DNA from: Sphingomonas sp. OV641
GTDB lineage: Bacteria > Pseudomonadota > Alphaproteobacteria > Sphingomonadales > Sphingomonadaceae
DNA: 45,305 nucleotides
Assembly: GCF_900109205.1 (NCBI RefSeq)
Contig: NZ_FNZB01000011.1
Location: forward strand, 1 to 45,305
Reading direction: 5' to 3'
In this document: positions 8,204 to 16,377 of the stretch, one piece after another
How positions within the stretch are numbered: position 1 is the stretch's first letter
Layout of the letters: each line of letters begins with the position of its first letter
Translations under genes and position numbers: made by a program
The notes under the pieces: model-generated
Told to the model about the DNA's origin: nothing
What the model saw: only the letters and a program-made list of their open reading frames with translations
Database searches by the model: none

Positions 8204-8809
8204 TCAGGGTGAGCCGCAGGATATATCGCCTGTCACTGGCGCTGCCGCCGCCAGTATCTTCCTGGCGGCACGACGCTCACGTGCCCGGGCGCGTTGATCT
8301 TCGCCGATCCGGGGGTCGCTGCCTTCCGGCTCCGGACCCGGGGCAGGATCCGGTTCCTCCATCACCCGGATACCCTCGGCACGTCGGGCCGCGTCCTTGC
8401 GCCGGGCGTATTCCTGCTGGACCGCGCTGGTCATGTCGGATCTCAGAAGGACATAATCGGGTTCGTACCGATGCTGGCGCATAAGCTCGGCGAGCGCGTG
8501 AACGGCCAAGTCGTCACCGACCGCGGCATGGACCGCGCGCAGCCAGCGCGGCGAGGCGTAACGGTGCCGCAGCGTCCAGATCCCTCGCCCCATCTCGGTT
8601 GCGAACAGGGCTACCCAGATGACGAGCATGCCTCGTCCCATGACGACCGGTCTGGCGCCGATCGCCCTGGCGATACCGATCGTCACGATCAGCATCGGCA
8701 GGAAGGATATGGCGCTGATCGCATAAGGGACGACGTTCAGCTGGCTCACTTCCCATCGCGCGATCAGCCGGTCGACTATCGGGACGCGTTTAGTCACGCC
8801 AGGGATCAT
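8204..8809 (-). CDS. Hypothetical membrane protein
   Basis: 201 aa from the ATG at 8807-8809, which overlaps the end of the upstream 93-aa gene by 20 bp; the longer frame to 9007 runs over that gene and is not used. Two hydrophobic segments follow a short basic N-terminus (AISAISFLPMLIVTIGIA and MLVIWVALFATEMGRGIW). A long cytosolic tail follows, rich in Arg and acidic/Pro repeats (EEPDPAPGPEPEG) and ending in a basic helix. No family was recognised. The overlap with the upstream gene suggests one two-gene unit. Confidence 0.55.
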   Translation of the reverse strand: MIPGVTKRVPIVDRLIARWEVSQLNVVPYAISAISFLPMLIVTIGIARAIGARPVVMGRGMLVIWVALFATEMGRGIWTLRHRYASPRWLRAVHAAVGDDLAVHALAELMRQHRYEPDYVLLRSDMTSAVQQEYARRKDAARRAEGIRVMEEPDPAPGPEPEGSDPRIGEDQRARARERRAARKILAAAAPVTGDISCGSP

Positions 8810-9071
8810 GGCTGCTCGCCGACCAGCTGTCGTGATGCTGGAAATGGTCGTGAGCGCCGCTGTCCCAGCGATCGTGGCGCTGCCAGTCGGACTCGTAATC
8901 GTGCGAACGGGTAGAACCGTAGGGATTGCCGGCGACGTCGGGTGTTCCCGCCCCCGCGATCGTCGGCAATCCGGTTGTCGGATTGATATCCGTTCCGTCG
9001 CTGCCAATTCCCGAGTGGCCTGGGAGCGTCCAGTCGTCGAACCAGGTGGCGATGCGCTCGAACAGTCTCAT
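8790..9071 (-). CDS. Small conserved hypothetical protein (GLPTIAG / DVAGNPYG motif)
   Basis: 93 aa from the ATG at 9069-9071. After an amphipathic N-terminus with WFDDW, the centre holds INPTTGLPTIAG followed by DVAGNPYG. This pattern is one I associate with widely scattered small proteobacterial proteins (INPxNGLPM...GxDVxGNPFG); no function is known to me. The C-terminal third is rich in His, Asp, Ser and Trp and probably disordered. It is divergent from the HTH gene at 9147. Confidence 0.55.
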   Translation of the reverse strand: MRLFERIATWFDDWTLPGHSGIGSDGTDINPTTGLPTIAGAGTPDVAGNPYGSTRSHDYESDWQRHDRWDSGAHDHFQHHDSWSASSHDPWRD

Positions 9072-9099
9072 GTCAGCACTCCCGATCGGAAGCCTGGAT

Positions 9100-9120
9100 G
9101 ATATACGCTTTCCGCATATC
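9100..9120. promoter_or_regulatory. Candidate operator between divergent genes
   Basis: GATATACG and CGCATATC form an imperfect inverted repeat (7 of 8 positions) in the 75-bp region between the 93-aa gene and the small XRE gene. It is a likely site for autoregulation by the XRE protein (inference). Confidence 0.3.
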
Positions 9121-9146
9121 GCTCAAGCCGGTCTAGATGCTTCGGT

Positions 9147-9395
9147 GTGCCCGCCTCCCCTGTCCCATCCGATCTGCACGCCCGCATCGTCGCTGCGCTG
9201 ACCGTGGCACGGCGGGACGCCAGGCTTCGTCAGGTCGACCTCGCGAAGCGGCTCGGATGGCAGCAGGCCTATGTATCGCGCTACGAAACCGGTGAGCGCC
9301 AGTTGAGCGTGGATGAATATGTCGCGGTCGCCGTGGCGATCGGGGTCGATCCGGTGGCCTTGCTCGGCGAACTTCTCTGTCAAGACTGCTCGTAA
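9147..9395 (+). CDS. Small XRE-family HTH protein
   Basis: 82 aa starting with GTG at 9147. Residues 12-70 are a complete Cro/CI-type HTH: ARIVAALTVARRDARLRQVD, LAKRLGWQQAYVSRYETGER and a third helix. There is no other domain, as in many plasmid and phage repressors. It is divergent from two hypothetical genes and just upstream of the replication origin region. It probably represses its neighbours and itself. Confidence 0.8.
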   Translation: MPASPVPSDLHARIVAALTVARRDARLRQVDLAKRLGWQQAYVSRYETGERQLSVDEYVAVAVAIGVDPVALLGELLCQDCS

Positions 9396-9847
9396 TCACA
9401 GCTCAGGACCGCCCATCGAGGCGATGCCCAGGCGCATCTGCCGACGATAACGCCCACCCGATCAACGGCGCGACATCTGCTACGATGCCGAACGCGCGTT
9501 CGATGGCCTCTAGGATCCGCCGTGATCGCACACACCGGCGAACCCGACGATCGGTTCGGGGTATCTCCCCACCCTGCCCTTTCAACGGGCGTCACGCTGA
9601 CAGGTACACACCGCCGGATCGGCTTGGCTTCTCCCGGAAGCCTGCGGCCGTCAGGCCGCTCTTGTGACGGCGATAGCCGGCACGCAACGAAGGGCCATTG
9701 CCCAAGGGGCAATTCCGCAATTCCTTTTCCTTCCTTTTGAGCCGGGTCTTGGGGTTAAGTGATTCTGTTAAATAGGAATCGTTAAGAAGGTTAAGTGTCG
9801 AAAAGCGGCCAAAAAACCGCGTCTTCGTAATACCTTGAGAATCTTCC
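9396..9847. other. oriV-flanking region with an AT-rich stretch
   Basis: No gene is supported. From about 9715 to 9840 the sequence is much more AT-rich than its surroundings and holds four GTTAA units (near 9753, 9767, 9783 and 9791), resembling the DNA unwinding element of iteron origins. It lies next to the iteron array at 9848. Confidence 0.55.
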
Positions 9848-10041
9848 CGGTGTGTGATCCCACGTGATTCGGTGTGTGATCCCACGATAGTGCGGTGTGT
9901 GATCCCACGACGCCCGGGTGTGTGATCCCACGATGATCGCTTGCCTCTTTGCGGGTCGATTATTGCTCGATCCACACTCTCAACGCCTGCTGCCCGCCTC
10001 CGCCTCTGATACGGATGGGCCTTGCGGTGTGTGATACCACG
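9848..10041. repeat. Iteron array of the plasmid replication origin (oriV)
   Basis: Five direct copies of a 17-bp unit, CGGTGTGTGATCCCACG, start at 9848, 9870, 9893, 9916 (first base G) and 10025 (one change, ATACC). The first four are spaced 22, 23 and 23 bp, about two helical turns. The fifth lies 109 bp beyond the fourth and ends 5 bp from the repA stop. Iterons are the binding sites for the Rep initiator, and the AT-rich stretch on one side completes an oriV. The position downstream of repA, and not upstream, is notable. Confidence 0.9.
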
Positions 10042-10045
10042 ATAG

Positions 10046-10999
10046 TCAGCGTTCTCCGGCAAGCTTGTCCATCAGGTCGTCCACCTCGGCGGCGCGGCGG
10101 CGATCGGCATCGAATCGGTTCCGCCGCTCTTGCTCGGCTTCCAACTTGGCAGTCAGTGCCAGCGCCTCCGCTTCACCCCGAAGTCGAAACAGCACGGCAG
10201 GACTGCCATCGACTGTTGCGGCCATGTGCATCGCATAATCGGGGAGCTGGTCGGCCTCCACCACTTTGCGCAGCATCCGGTTGAACTCTTTTGGTTTGCT
10301 GTCGCTGCCTGTCTTGTCGCGCAGCACCTCGACGCGACACGTCCACCCGCCCTTCTGGTTGCCGGCGTGCTTGCGCGCGATACGATACAGGGCGCGTTCC
10401 AGCCCCCCGGTCAGCAGGAAATAATCCTGGTGCATGGTGAGCAGTGACCGCTCCCCCATAATACCCTCATACACCCAGTCCGACAGCGTAATGGTCATCC
10501 CGCGCGGTTGGTCGGTGTCCGGGTCCACCTCCAGCGTCCATTTGTCGAGCCAGTTGAAACCGGCCTTGGTCCGCCGCTTGGGCGCGCGGATCGAGGTCGA
10601 TATGGAAGTCGTTTGAAGCCGCTGGAGTGCAGCCTGCAACTCCTGATAAGCTCGGCCGCTGGTGTCGCGCTTGATCGCCCGCAACAGGTCATAGGACGTA
10701 GTTCTAAGTGTCCGGGGAAGGTCGTTGACCCCCTGCTCCCGCATCCGATTGAGCGTGGACGCCGCCCATATCAAGATATCGGCGTCCCAGATCGTGGCCA
10801 TGCCGTAGGCGGGGATCGCCTCAATCTTGACCCACGTCTCGCCGTCCGGGCTGCTATATTCGATCGGCTTCACCCGCTTGCGCTTCTGGAGCGAGAAGAA
10901 CGGCCGCTCCATCGTCTCCCGCTGATCTTTCAGCGGGAGGTCGCCCATCAACGGGATGAACAGATCAAATTCGGGGTTGGGATTTTGGCGCTTGGTCAT
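10046..10999 (-). CDS. repA: Replication initiator protein RepA (RPA family)
   Basis: 317 aa. The protein matches the plasmid replication protein A (RPA, PF10134) type common in alphaproteobacterial plasmids: N-terminal DLFIPLMGDLPLKDQRETME, KIEAIPAYGMATIWDADILI and LLRAIKRDTSGRAYQELQAA in the first winged-helix region, and a second winged-helix region around LLTGGLERALYRIARKHAGN. It binds the iterons that lie immediately downstream of its own gene and starts replication. Upstream, a TGCAGGTGTGCA box about 30 bp before the ATG suggests control shared with the par genes. Confidence 0.92.
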   Translation of the reverse strand: MTKRQNPNPEFDLFIPLMGDLPLKDQRETMERPFFSLQKRKRVKPIEYSSPDGETWVKIEAIPAYGMATIWDADILIWAASTLNRMREQGVNDLPRTLRTTSYDLLRAIKRDTSGRAYQELQAALQRLQTTSISTSIRAPKRRTKAGFNWLDKWTLEVDPDTDQPRGMTITLSDWVYEGIMGERSLLTMHQDYFLLTGGLERALYRIARKHAGNQKGGWTCRVEVLRDKTGSDSKPKEFNRMLRKVVEADQLPDYAMHMAATVDGSPAVLFRLRGEAEALALTAKLEAEQERRNRFDADRRRAAEVDDLMDKLAGER

Positions 11000-11028
11000 G
11001 AAACATCAATCCTGCCATCCTGCATAAT

Positions 11029-11040
11029 TGCAGGTGTGCA
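11029..11040. promoter_or_regulatory. Shared rep/par box, copy 1 (upstream of repA)
   Basis: TGCAGGTGTGCA, 30 bp upstream of the repA ATG. The same 12-mer occurs upstream of the RHH partition gene and, with one change, over the parA start. Confidence 0.55.
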
Positions 11041-11045
11041 CATCG

Positions 11046-11339
11046 TCACACACGACCGAATTGCTTGTCGGCTTCATACTTGGCGACCAGTTCGCTGATC
11101 GCTTCAGCAAGGAGATCTTGGTGACTCCGCCGGGTCCGCGCTGCCAAAACGCGAAATGCCTCCGCCGTGGGATCTGCAGGATCGAAATATGCCCCAAGGT
11201 GATACTTACCCGGTCGTTTGCCACCTGATCGTGCGGCACTCGACGGCAAGGTCGTCGGAGCCGACTGGCGTTCCGGCTCGGGTTCGCGAGGGGAGGGTGC
11301 CGCTACTGCCGGCCCCAACAGGGAAGTCCGTTTCGCCAT
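11046..11339 (-). CDS. Ribbon-helix-helix partition protein (ParB/ParG-like)
   Basis: 97 aa from the ATG at 11337-11339. The first half is Pro/Ser/Arg-rich and probably disordered. The C-terminal half (KYHLGAYFDP, then TRRSHQDLLAEAISELVAKY) has the beta strand plus two helices of an RHH DNA-binding dimer. It follows parA by 2 bp, the place of the centromere-binding protein in type Ib partition systems (ParG/ParB-like). The flexible N-terminus of such proteins stimulates the ParA ATPase. A TGCAGGTGTGCA box lies 18-29 bp upstream. Confidence 0.8.
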   Translation of the reverse strand: MAKRTSLLGPAVAAPSPREPEPERQSAPTTLPSSAARSGGKRPGKYHLGAYFDPADPTAEAFRVLAARTRRSHQDLLAEAISELVAKYEADKQFGRV

Positions 11340-11341
11340 AA

Positions 11342-11989
11342 TCAAGCTTTCACATTTGCAGGTGTGCAATTGATCACATCATCAAATATGTGCTTCTGCA
11401 AGGCTGCAATTTCCAAGGCAGCTTTACCTTTCGGCTCATGCTCGATGACGCCCAAGCCGTAAGGCCATGCCGCTCGGTAGGCGCTGCGCTCCCGCAATAC
11501 GGCACGCGCCACCCGCAAGCCGGTTGCCTCGGCAAGCGTTCTGGCATCGTCCAGCAATGTGGTTGCGGTAGGAGGGGCGGCATTCAGCACGACCACGCCC
11601 GTTCGCCCCGTGCTGGTGATAAGCTGTGCCGTGCGCTTGATCGCATCGAGATCGATCAATGACGGACGGCAGGGGATAACGACCAGATCGGCACGCTGCG
11701 CCGCTGCGGCGGCTTCCGCGCCCGCCGCTGGCGGTGTGTCGATGATAGTAAGTGCAAAGCCGTTGGCCTCAGCTGCATCAATCGCTTGATCGAGGCGTCT
11801 CGCACTGATTGGCTCGACGTGCGGCAGCTCGGCCGTTCGTCGCTCGCTCCAAGCGGTCGCGCTCTCCTGCGGGTCGAGATCAAAGAGAGCCGTCTTGATC
11901 CCGACCGCTTCAGCAGCGACCGCCAAATTCACCGCGAGCGTCGTTTTGCCAACGCCACCCTTTTGAGCTGCAAGAGTGATAATATGCAC
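11342..11989 (-). CDS. parA: Plasmid partition ATPase ParA
   Basis: 215 aa starting with GTG at 11987-11989. The deviant Walker A motif KGGVGKTT (residues 10-17), the DLDPQESAT segment and IIDTPP are typical of small ParA/MinD-like ATPases that lack an N-terminal HTH (class Ib). It segregates plasmid copies together with the RHH protein encoded 2 bp downstream. Its start codon lies inside a TGCACGTGTGCA box, implying operator control of parA itself. Confidence 0.93.
   Translation of the reverse strand: MHIITLAAQKGGVGKTTLAVNLAVAAEAVGIKTALFDLDPQESATAWSERRTAELPHVEPISARRLDQAIDAAEANGFALTIIDTPPAAGAEAAAAAQRADLVVIPCRPSLIDLDAIKRTAQLITSTGRTGVVVLNAAPPTATTLLDDARTLAEATGLRVARAVLRERSAYRAAWPYGLGVIEHEPKGKAALEIAALQKHIFDDVINCTPANVKA
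11357..11368. promoter_or_regulatory. Shared rep/par box, copy 2 (upstream of the RHH gene)
   Basis: TGCAGGTGTGCA, identical to copy 1, 18-29 bp upstream of the RHH partition gene and inside the last codons of parA. Confidence 0.55.
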
Positions 11990-11996
11990 GTGTGCA
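11985..11996. promoter_or_regulatory. Shared rep/par box, copy 3 (over the parA start)
   Basis: TGCACGTGTGCA, one base different from copies 1 and 2 and with perfect TGCAC/GTGCA arms. It covers the GTG start codon of parA. Confidence 0.5.
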
Positions 11997-12161
11997 CACC
12001 TTCAATAATTCAGATATGACGTTATGCAGAACGGCAAGGTCGCACAAGTGCTATGGTGAGGCGCTCTGCTCCTAAAGCATGGCAACGCATGGGCATGCGC
12101 TGGATAAATCTGTACGATGCGCCGCTGCTACCGAGGCCCGGAGCATAGTTGGAGTGATCTG

Positions 12162-12515
12162 ATGCAGAAGGGCAAGGCCTTGGACGAGACGATAAAAGGT
12201 GAGGTCCGCTTGTGCATAGAGGGCGGTCTTGCCCATTTCCCCGGACTGGCGAAGGAGCAGACGGTCTCGTTTGATGATCTCGCCACCCCGGAGTGCCAGG
12301 AGATCGCCAGTCTCGTCGATCAGGCGGACTTCTTCAACTGCACGCCTGCAAACGACAGCGCGGGGCCGGATGCGCGCAGCTATACGGTTGGGCTGACCAT
12401 CGCCGGCCGCAGTCACGAACTCCGCGTCACCGAACCGATCCGCGACCCAACGCTGGCGAAGCTTGTGTCGGTTGTACGTCGCTTGAGCAAGCAACGCCCG
12501 AGCCAGAGCTCTTAG
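12162..12515 (+). CDS. Emfourin-like protease inhibitor (orphan)
   Basis: 117 aa from the ATG at 12162, preceded by GGAG at good spacing; the ATG at 12117 has no such site. The pattern VRLCIEGGLAHFPGLAKEQT, then LVDQADFFN, a strand RSYTVGLTI with SHELRVTEP, and a final helix matches emfourin, the inhibitor of protealysin-type M4 metalloproteases. Emfourin genes normally sit next to their protease gene; none is present here, and an IS element begins about 100 bp downstream. It may inhibit a chromosomal or foreign protease, or its partner may have been lost. No signal peptide is present. Confidence 0.65.
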   Translation: MQKGKALDETIKGEVRLCIEGGLAHFPGLAKEQTVSFDDLATPECQEIASLVDQADFFNCTPANDSAGPDARSYTVGLTIAGRSHELRVTEPIRDPTLAKLVSVVRRLSKQRPSQSS

Positions 12516-12621
12516 CCAACTCACCGGTGAAATCACCGACAAGCCATGCGCCGATCACGCTTCGCCGTCTTCGACCCGGCCGGCGGGCGGCGCGTTGTCA
12601 CGATCGAAATTCCCGCAAAGG

Positions 12622-12644
12622 ATCCAGACCGTGTGAAAAGCCGC
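12622..12644. repeat. IS1182-family left inverted repeat
   Basis: Begins ATCCAGACCGTGTGAAAA. It pairs with the right end, differing at 3 of 23 positions. Confidence 0.8.
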
Positions 12645-12687
12645 GCCTGTGATTCCGCCCGGTCGCGGATCGGCGTATGCTGCGGGC

Positions 12688-14118
12688 ATGGCGTATATCG
12701 AGGGTCACGCGCGCGACCAGGCGCTGCTGCTGCCGGCATCGGTTGAGGATTACGTGTCGGCGGACAATGCGGTGCGCTTCATCGACGCCTTCGTTGAAGA
12801 CTTGGATCTGGGCGAAGCCGGCTTCCTGCGGACGCGACCCAAGGCCACTGGCCGACCGGGCTATTCCCCGCGCGACATGCTGAAGCTGTACCTGTACGGC
12901 TACCTCAACCGGGTGCGGTCGAGCCGTCGCCTGGAAACCGAGGCGACGCGCAATCTCGAACTGATCTGGCTGCTGCGCGGGCTGCGGCCCGACTTCAAGA
13001 CCATCGCCGACTTCCGCCGTGACAACCGCTCGGCGTTCAAGGCGGTGTTCCGCGCGTTCATGGTGCTGTGTCGCAAGCTCGACCTGTTCGGGCGCGAGCT
13101 GCTCGCGGTGGACGGCACGCGGCTGAAGGCGGTGAACAGCCGGACGCGCAACTTCACGAAGGCCAGGCTCGACAAGTACGTAAAATCCGCTGACGAGCGG
13201 CTCGAGAAGTACCTCGCACAGCTGGATGACGCCGACCGTGGTGAGGAGGCAGGCACGACCAGACGGAGCGAGGCGCTCGCGGCGAAGATCGCCAGGGTAC
13301 GCGAGCAGCGTCAGGTCAGCGAGGCGATGCTTGAGCAGCTGAAGGCCAGCGGCGAGAGCCAGATCTCGCTCACCGACCCCGATGCGCGTGCGATGGCGGC
13401 CCATCCCAAGGTCGGCGTCGGCTACAACGCCCAGGTCGCGGTCGATGCGAAGCACAAGCTGATCGTCGAACAGCATGTCACCAACGCGGGCAGCGATCTG
13501 GGTTTTCTGGCCGAAACCGCGGGTGCGGCCAAGGACCTGCTCGGCGTGGACCGGATCGATGTGGTCGCCGATATGGGATATTACATGGGTGAGGACATCG
13601 CCGCGTGCGAACGGGCCGGCATCACTCCCTATGTCGCCCGTCCCCAGCGCGGCACGGCCGTCGGCGACGGCCGCTTTCCCAAAGAGCGGTTCCGCTACGA
13701 TGAAGCGGCGGATTGCTATCACTGCCCGGGCAACCAGCGGCTCGATACACGGTACCGCTGGCTCCAGGGCGGTCACATCATCGTGCAATATTCAAACCCG
13801 CGCGCCTGTGGCGGATGCGAACTCAAGGCGCAGTGTGCCCGCGGTAGCTTCCGCCGCATCACGCGGTGGGAAGGCGAGGCGGTGCTCGACCGCATGGCGA
13901 CACGCCTTGCCGTGCGGCCTGAGATCCTGAACATCCGGCGCGAGACGGTCGAACACCCCTTCGGCTCTATCAAGCAGTGGATGAACCAGGGGGCCTTCCT
14001 GATGCGTGGGCTCGACAAGGTCCGCGGCGAGTTCAGCCTGACGGCGCTCACCTACAACCTCAGGCGGGCGATCAACCTCGTCGGCGTACAGGGGCTGATC
14101 CGGGCGGTGCAAGCCTGA
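12688..14118 (+). CDS. IS1182-family transposase
   Basis: 476 aa from the ATG at 12688 (MAYIEGHARDQ), 44 bp inside the left repeat region. Family signatures visible: an N-terminal DUF772-like region with PRDMLKLYLYGYLNRVRSSR and TIADFRRDNR, the catalytic-core stretch LLAVDGTRLKAVNS (first Asp), DRIDVVADMGYYMGEDIAAC (second Asp), a Cys-rich insert (C..C....C) and EHPFGSIKQWMNQGAFLMRG with the final Glu. The reading frame is intact, so the element could be active. The frame extension to 12649 is not needed. Confidence 0.93.
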   Translation: MAYIEGHARDQALLLPASVEDYVSADNAVRFIDAFVEDLDLGEAGFLRTRPKATGRPGYSPRDMLKLYLYGYLNRVRSSRRLETEATRNLELIWLLRGLRPDFKTIADFRRDNRSAFKAVFRAFMVLCRKLDLFGRELLAVDGTRLKAVNSRTRNFTKARLDKYVKSADERLEKYLAQLDDADRGEEAGTTRRSEALAAKIARVREQRQVSEAMLEQLKASGESQISLTDPDARAMAAHPKVGVGYNAQVAVDAKHKLIVEQHVTNAGSDLGFLAETAGAAKDLLGVDRIDVVADMGYYMGEDIAACERAGITPYVARPQRGTAVGDGRFPKERFRYDEAADCYHCPGNQRLDTRYRWLQGGHIIVQYSNPRACGGCELKAQCARGSFRRITRWEGEAVLDRMATRLAVRPEILNIRRETVEHPFGSIKQWMNQGAFLMRGLDKVRGEFSLTALTYNLRRAINLVGVQGLIRAVQA

Positions 14119-14256
14119 ACCTCGCTGCTATATGGGCCAGCGCAGCGTCTGATATCTTCCCCACGAAGCCGTTCTGACCCCGATGCAGCGGGAAACCCGA
14201 ACATATCAGCAGTATCTGCCACTCTGACCAAAAGAACGACGGGCGGCTTCATGACC

Positions 14257-14279
14257 GCGAGTTTTCGCACGGTCTGGAT
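14257..14279. repeat. IS1182-family right inverted repeat
   Basis: Ends TTTTCGCACGGTCTGGAT, the inverse of the left end with 3 mismatches in 23. Confidence 0.8.
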
Positions 14280-14366
14280 GCTGAAACGGGAAAGCTTGCG
14301 GCTTCTCAGAAGCCTCATTCACTCAAGTTTTGAGAACTCTGAAGTCGATCGCCAGCGCCTCTCGCT

Positions 14367-15692
14367 CTATTTGGGAAGGCGTATGGTGACACCGAAGGCC
14401 CGCTCGGATCGGGACAGAAGCGCATCGCCGCCATGACCAACGGCGATGGCGCGAACCAGAGCAAGGCCCAGCCCATGTCCATCGGTGGTGCGTGACGCTT
14501 CGGCGCGGGCGAAACGCTGAAACAGGCGTTTGGCATCAGCAGGAGGAACGCCCGGACCATTGTCCTCCAGCGTCACTTCAATCGCATCATGCGACACCTT
14601 GGCGGAGAGCTTCGCGGCGGTGCCGGCCGGCGTGTGCCGCAACGTATTCTCCAGAAGGTTCGACAATGCCTGCGCGAGCAGGCGCCGGTCGCCCTCGATA
14701 TGCAGTCCGGGCATGACGTCGATCGTCAGCGTATGGCCGGCAGCCTCGAAGTCGGGACGATAAGTTTCGGCCATGTCCTCCAGCAGCGCCGACAGATCGA
14801 CCGCTCCCAACGCTCGACGTTCAGCCAACCCTTCGACCTCGGCGATGCGCAGCAGCGCGGCGAATATCTCCAGCAGATCGTCGGCCTGCCGCCGTGCCGC
14901 CTTGATCGCGTCTTTGTCCCCGGTCGCGGCGCGATCAAGCTGGTTGCACAGGCGGGTAAGGGGGGTGCGCAGGTCGTGCGCCACGTCGGTCGACACCTGC
15001 CGCAGATTATCCATCAACGCGGCGATGCGGTCGAGCATCCGGTTGAGCGTGGCGGCGAGGCGATCGAACTCGCTGTCCGACCCGTCGCGCGGCACCCGCT
15101 GCGTCAGGTCGCCGGCGATGATCGCCTGCGCGGTGGCATCGATGCGCGACAGGCGACGCCGGGTCAGCCATCCAACCAGCACGGCCGCGCCGATCCCCAG
15201 CGCCAGCATCGCCGCTAGCGCCGTCGCGAACAGCGCCGCCAGCGTGCGGTCGATCGCCGTGAGGTCGCGCCTATCAGCGACGACGACGAGCATCCCGCCG
15301 GACAGCGGCGTCGCGAGCGCCTGACCGACGCCGGTATTGTTGCCGCGTCGGAAGCCGAAATGCTCCTGATAGCCAGGTTCGACCGGCGTCAGCGACGTGA
15401 TCGTCGCGGCGACCGGCCGCCCGGCGCGGTCGACGAGCAGATAGTCGAGGCTCGCTTCGTTGCGGGCGTCCTCGCGCAAGCGGATTGCGTCCGCCACCCC
15501 CGCCAGGCCGCCTTCGCGCACCTCGGCCATCAGCGCGCGTGTCTCCACCGCGACGCGGTGGTCCAATTGTTCCTCCAGCGCCTCGTGCGTCACCTCATAG
15601 GCGACGGCGCCGATCGCCAGCGTCGCGATGCTGAACGCCAGCGCGACCAGCACGACGATGCCGAAGGTAGAGCGCCACAGGCGGGTGAGCAT
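14367..15692 (-). CDS. Membrane sensor histidine kinase of the metal-efflux operon
   Basis: 441 aa. Two membrane helices (residues 10-32 and about 152-176) flank a periplasmic sensor domain of about 120 residues. HAMP follows, then a DHp domain with VAHDLRTPLTRL (H239), and an HATPase domain with NLLENTLRH (N box), DNGPGVPP and GHGLGLALV. The architecture is that of CusS/CzcS-type heavy-metal sensors. It starts directly after the stop of the response-regulator gene and is the last gene of the RND efflux operon, so it probably senses the substrate of that pump in the periplasm. Confidence 0.9.
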   Translation of the reverse strand: MLTRLWRSTFGIVVLVALAFSIATLAIGAVAYEVTHEALEEQLDHRVAVETRALMAEVREGGLAGVADAIRLREDARNEASLDYLLVDRAGRPVAATITSLTPVEPGYQEHFGFRRGNNTGVGQALATPLSGGMLVVVADRRDLTAIDRTLAALFATALAAMLALGIGAAVLVGWLTRRRLSRIDATAQAIIAGDLTQRVPRDGSDSEFDRLAATLNRMLDRIAALMDNLRQVSTDVAHDLRTPLTRLCNQLDRAATGDKDAIKAARRQADDLLEIFAALLRIAEVEGLAERRALGAVDLSALLEDMAETYRPDFEAAGHTLTIDVMPGLHIEGDRRLLAQALSNLLENTLRHTPAGTAAKLSAKVSHDAIEVTLEDNGPGVPPADAKRLFQRFARAEASRTTDGHGLGLALVRAIAVGHGGDALLSRSERAFGVTIRLPK

Positions 15693-16370
15693 CTATTCAC
15701 CCCGGATCATGTAGCCGGCACCGCGCACCGTCTCGATCGCATCGGCGTCGAAGCCGGCGTTGAGCTTGGAGCGCAGCCGGCTCAGATGCGTCTCGACGAT
15801 GTTGGTCTTCGGATCGAAATCGAAATCCCACACCCGCTCCAGCAGCATCGTGCGGGTCATCACTCGGCGCGGGTTGCGCATCAGCTCCGCGAGCAACGCA
15901 AACTCACGCGGTTGCAGGGTGACGCGCCGACCATCGCGCTCGACAGTGCGGCGATGCAGGTCGAGGACGATATCGCCGACCCGCAGCAGATGCGCGTCAT
16001 CGCCGCGCGAGGAAGGCCGGCGCGCCAGCGCGTTGAGGCGCGCGGCCAGCTCGGAGAAGGCGAAGGGCTTGACCAGATAGTCGTCTGCTCCGCCCTCCAG
16101 CCCCTCCACTCTATCGGCGATTCCACCGACTGCGGTAAGCATCAGAACCGGGGTGGCATCGCCGGCCGCGCGCAACGCCCTCACCAGCGCCAGCCCGTCG
16201 AGACCGGGCAGCATCCGGTCGACCACGATCGCGTCGAAGCCACCGCCGGTCGCCTGGAACAACCCGTCGCGACCATCCTCGCTGACCGCAACCTGGTGCC
16301 CGGCCTGACCCAAGCCCTGTGCCACGAAGGCGCGGGTGTCGGCATCATCCTCGACGATCAATATCCGCAT
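15693..16370 (-). CDS. OmpR/PhoB-family response regulator
   Basis: 225 aa. Receiver domain with the acidic pocket EDD (7-9), phosphorylation site D51 (VVDRMLPGLDG) and K in DDYLVKPF. It is followed by a winged-helix DNA-binding domain (LQPREFALLAELMRNPRRVM, VWDFDFDPKTNIVETHLSRL, VRGAGYMI). It is the cognate partner of the adjacent kinase and lies 7 bp downstream of the outer-membrane efflux gene, so it is transcribed with the pump it probably controls (CusR/CzcR type). Confidence 0.92.
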   Translation of the reverse strand: MRILIVEDDADTRAFVAQGLGQAGHQVAVSEDGRDGLFQATGGGFDAIVVDRMLPGLDGLALVRALRAAGDATPVLMLTAVGGIADRVEGLEGGADDYLVKPFAFSELAARLNALARRPSSRGDDAHLLRVGDIVLDLHRRTVERDGRRVTLQPREFALLAELMRNPRRVMTRTMLLERVWDFDFDPKTNIVETHLSRLRSKLNAGFDADAIETVRGAGYMIRGE

Positions 16371-16377
16371 CGCTTAC

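Larger units (their letters stand above)
12622..14279 (+). mobile_element. IS1182-family insertion sequence
   Basis: A 1,658-bp element bounded by imperfect inverted repeats of 23 bp (20 matches) at 12622-12644 and 14257-14279, beginning ATCCAGACCGTG. It contains one intact transposase gene. No convincing target duplication is seen next to the ends. It lies between the emfourin-like gene and the 3' end of the metal-sensor kinase gene. Confidence 0.85.

Noticed and set aside
9592..10062. A 156-aa minus-strand frame with repeated GITHR/SHTE-like units
   Set aside because: The repeats are the translated iterons of oriV; the frame has no coding character and overlaps the repA stop.
12546..12746. 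66-aa plus-strand frame running from backbone into the IS1182-family element
   Set aside because: It has no ribosome-binding site, crosses the IS left end, and joining the flanks does not restore a convincing gene.
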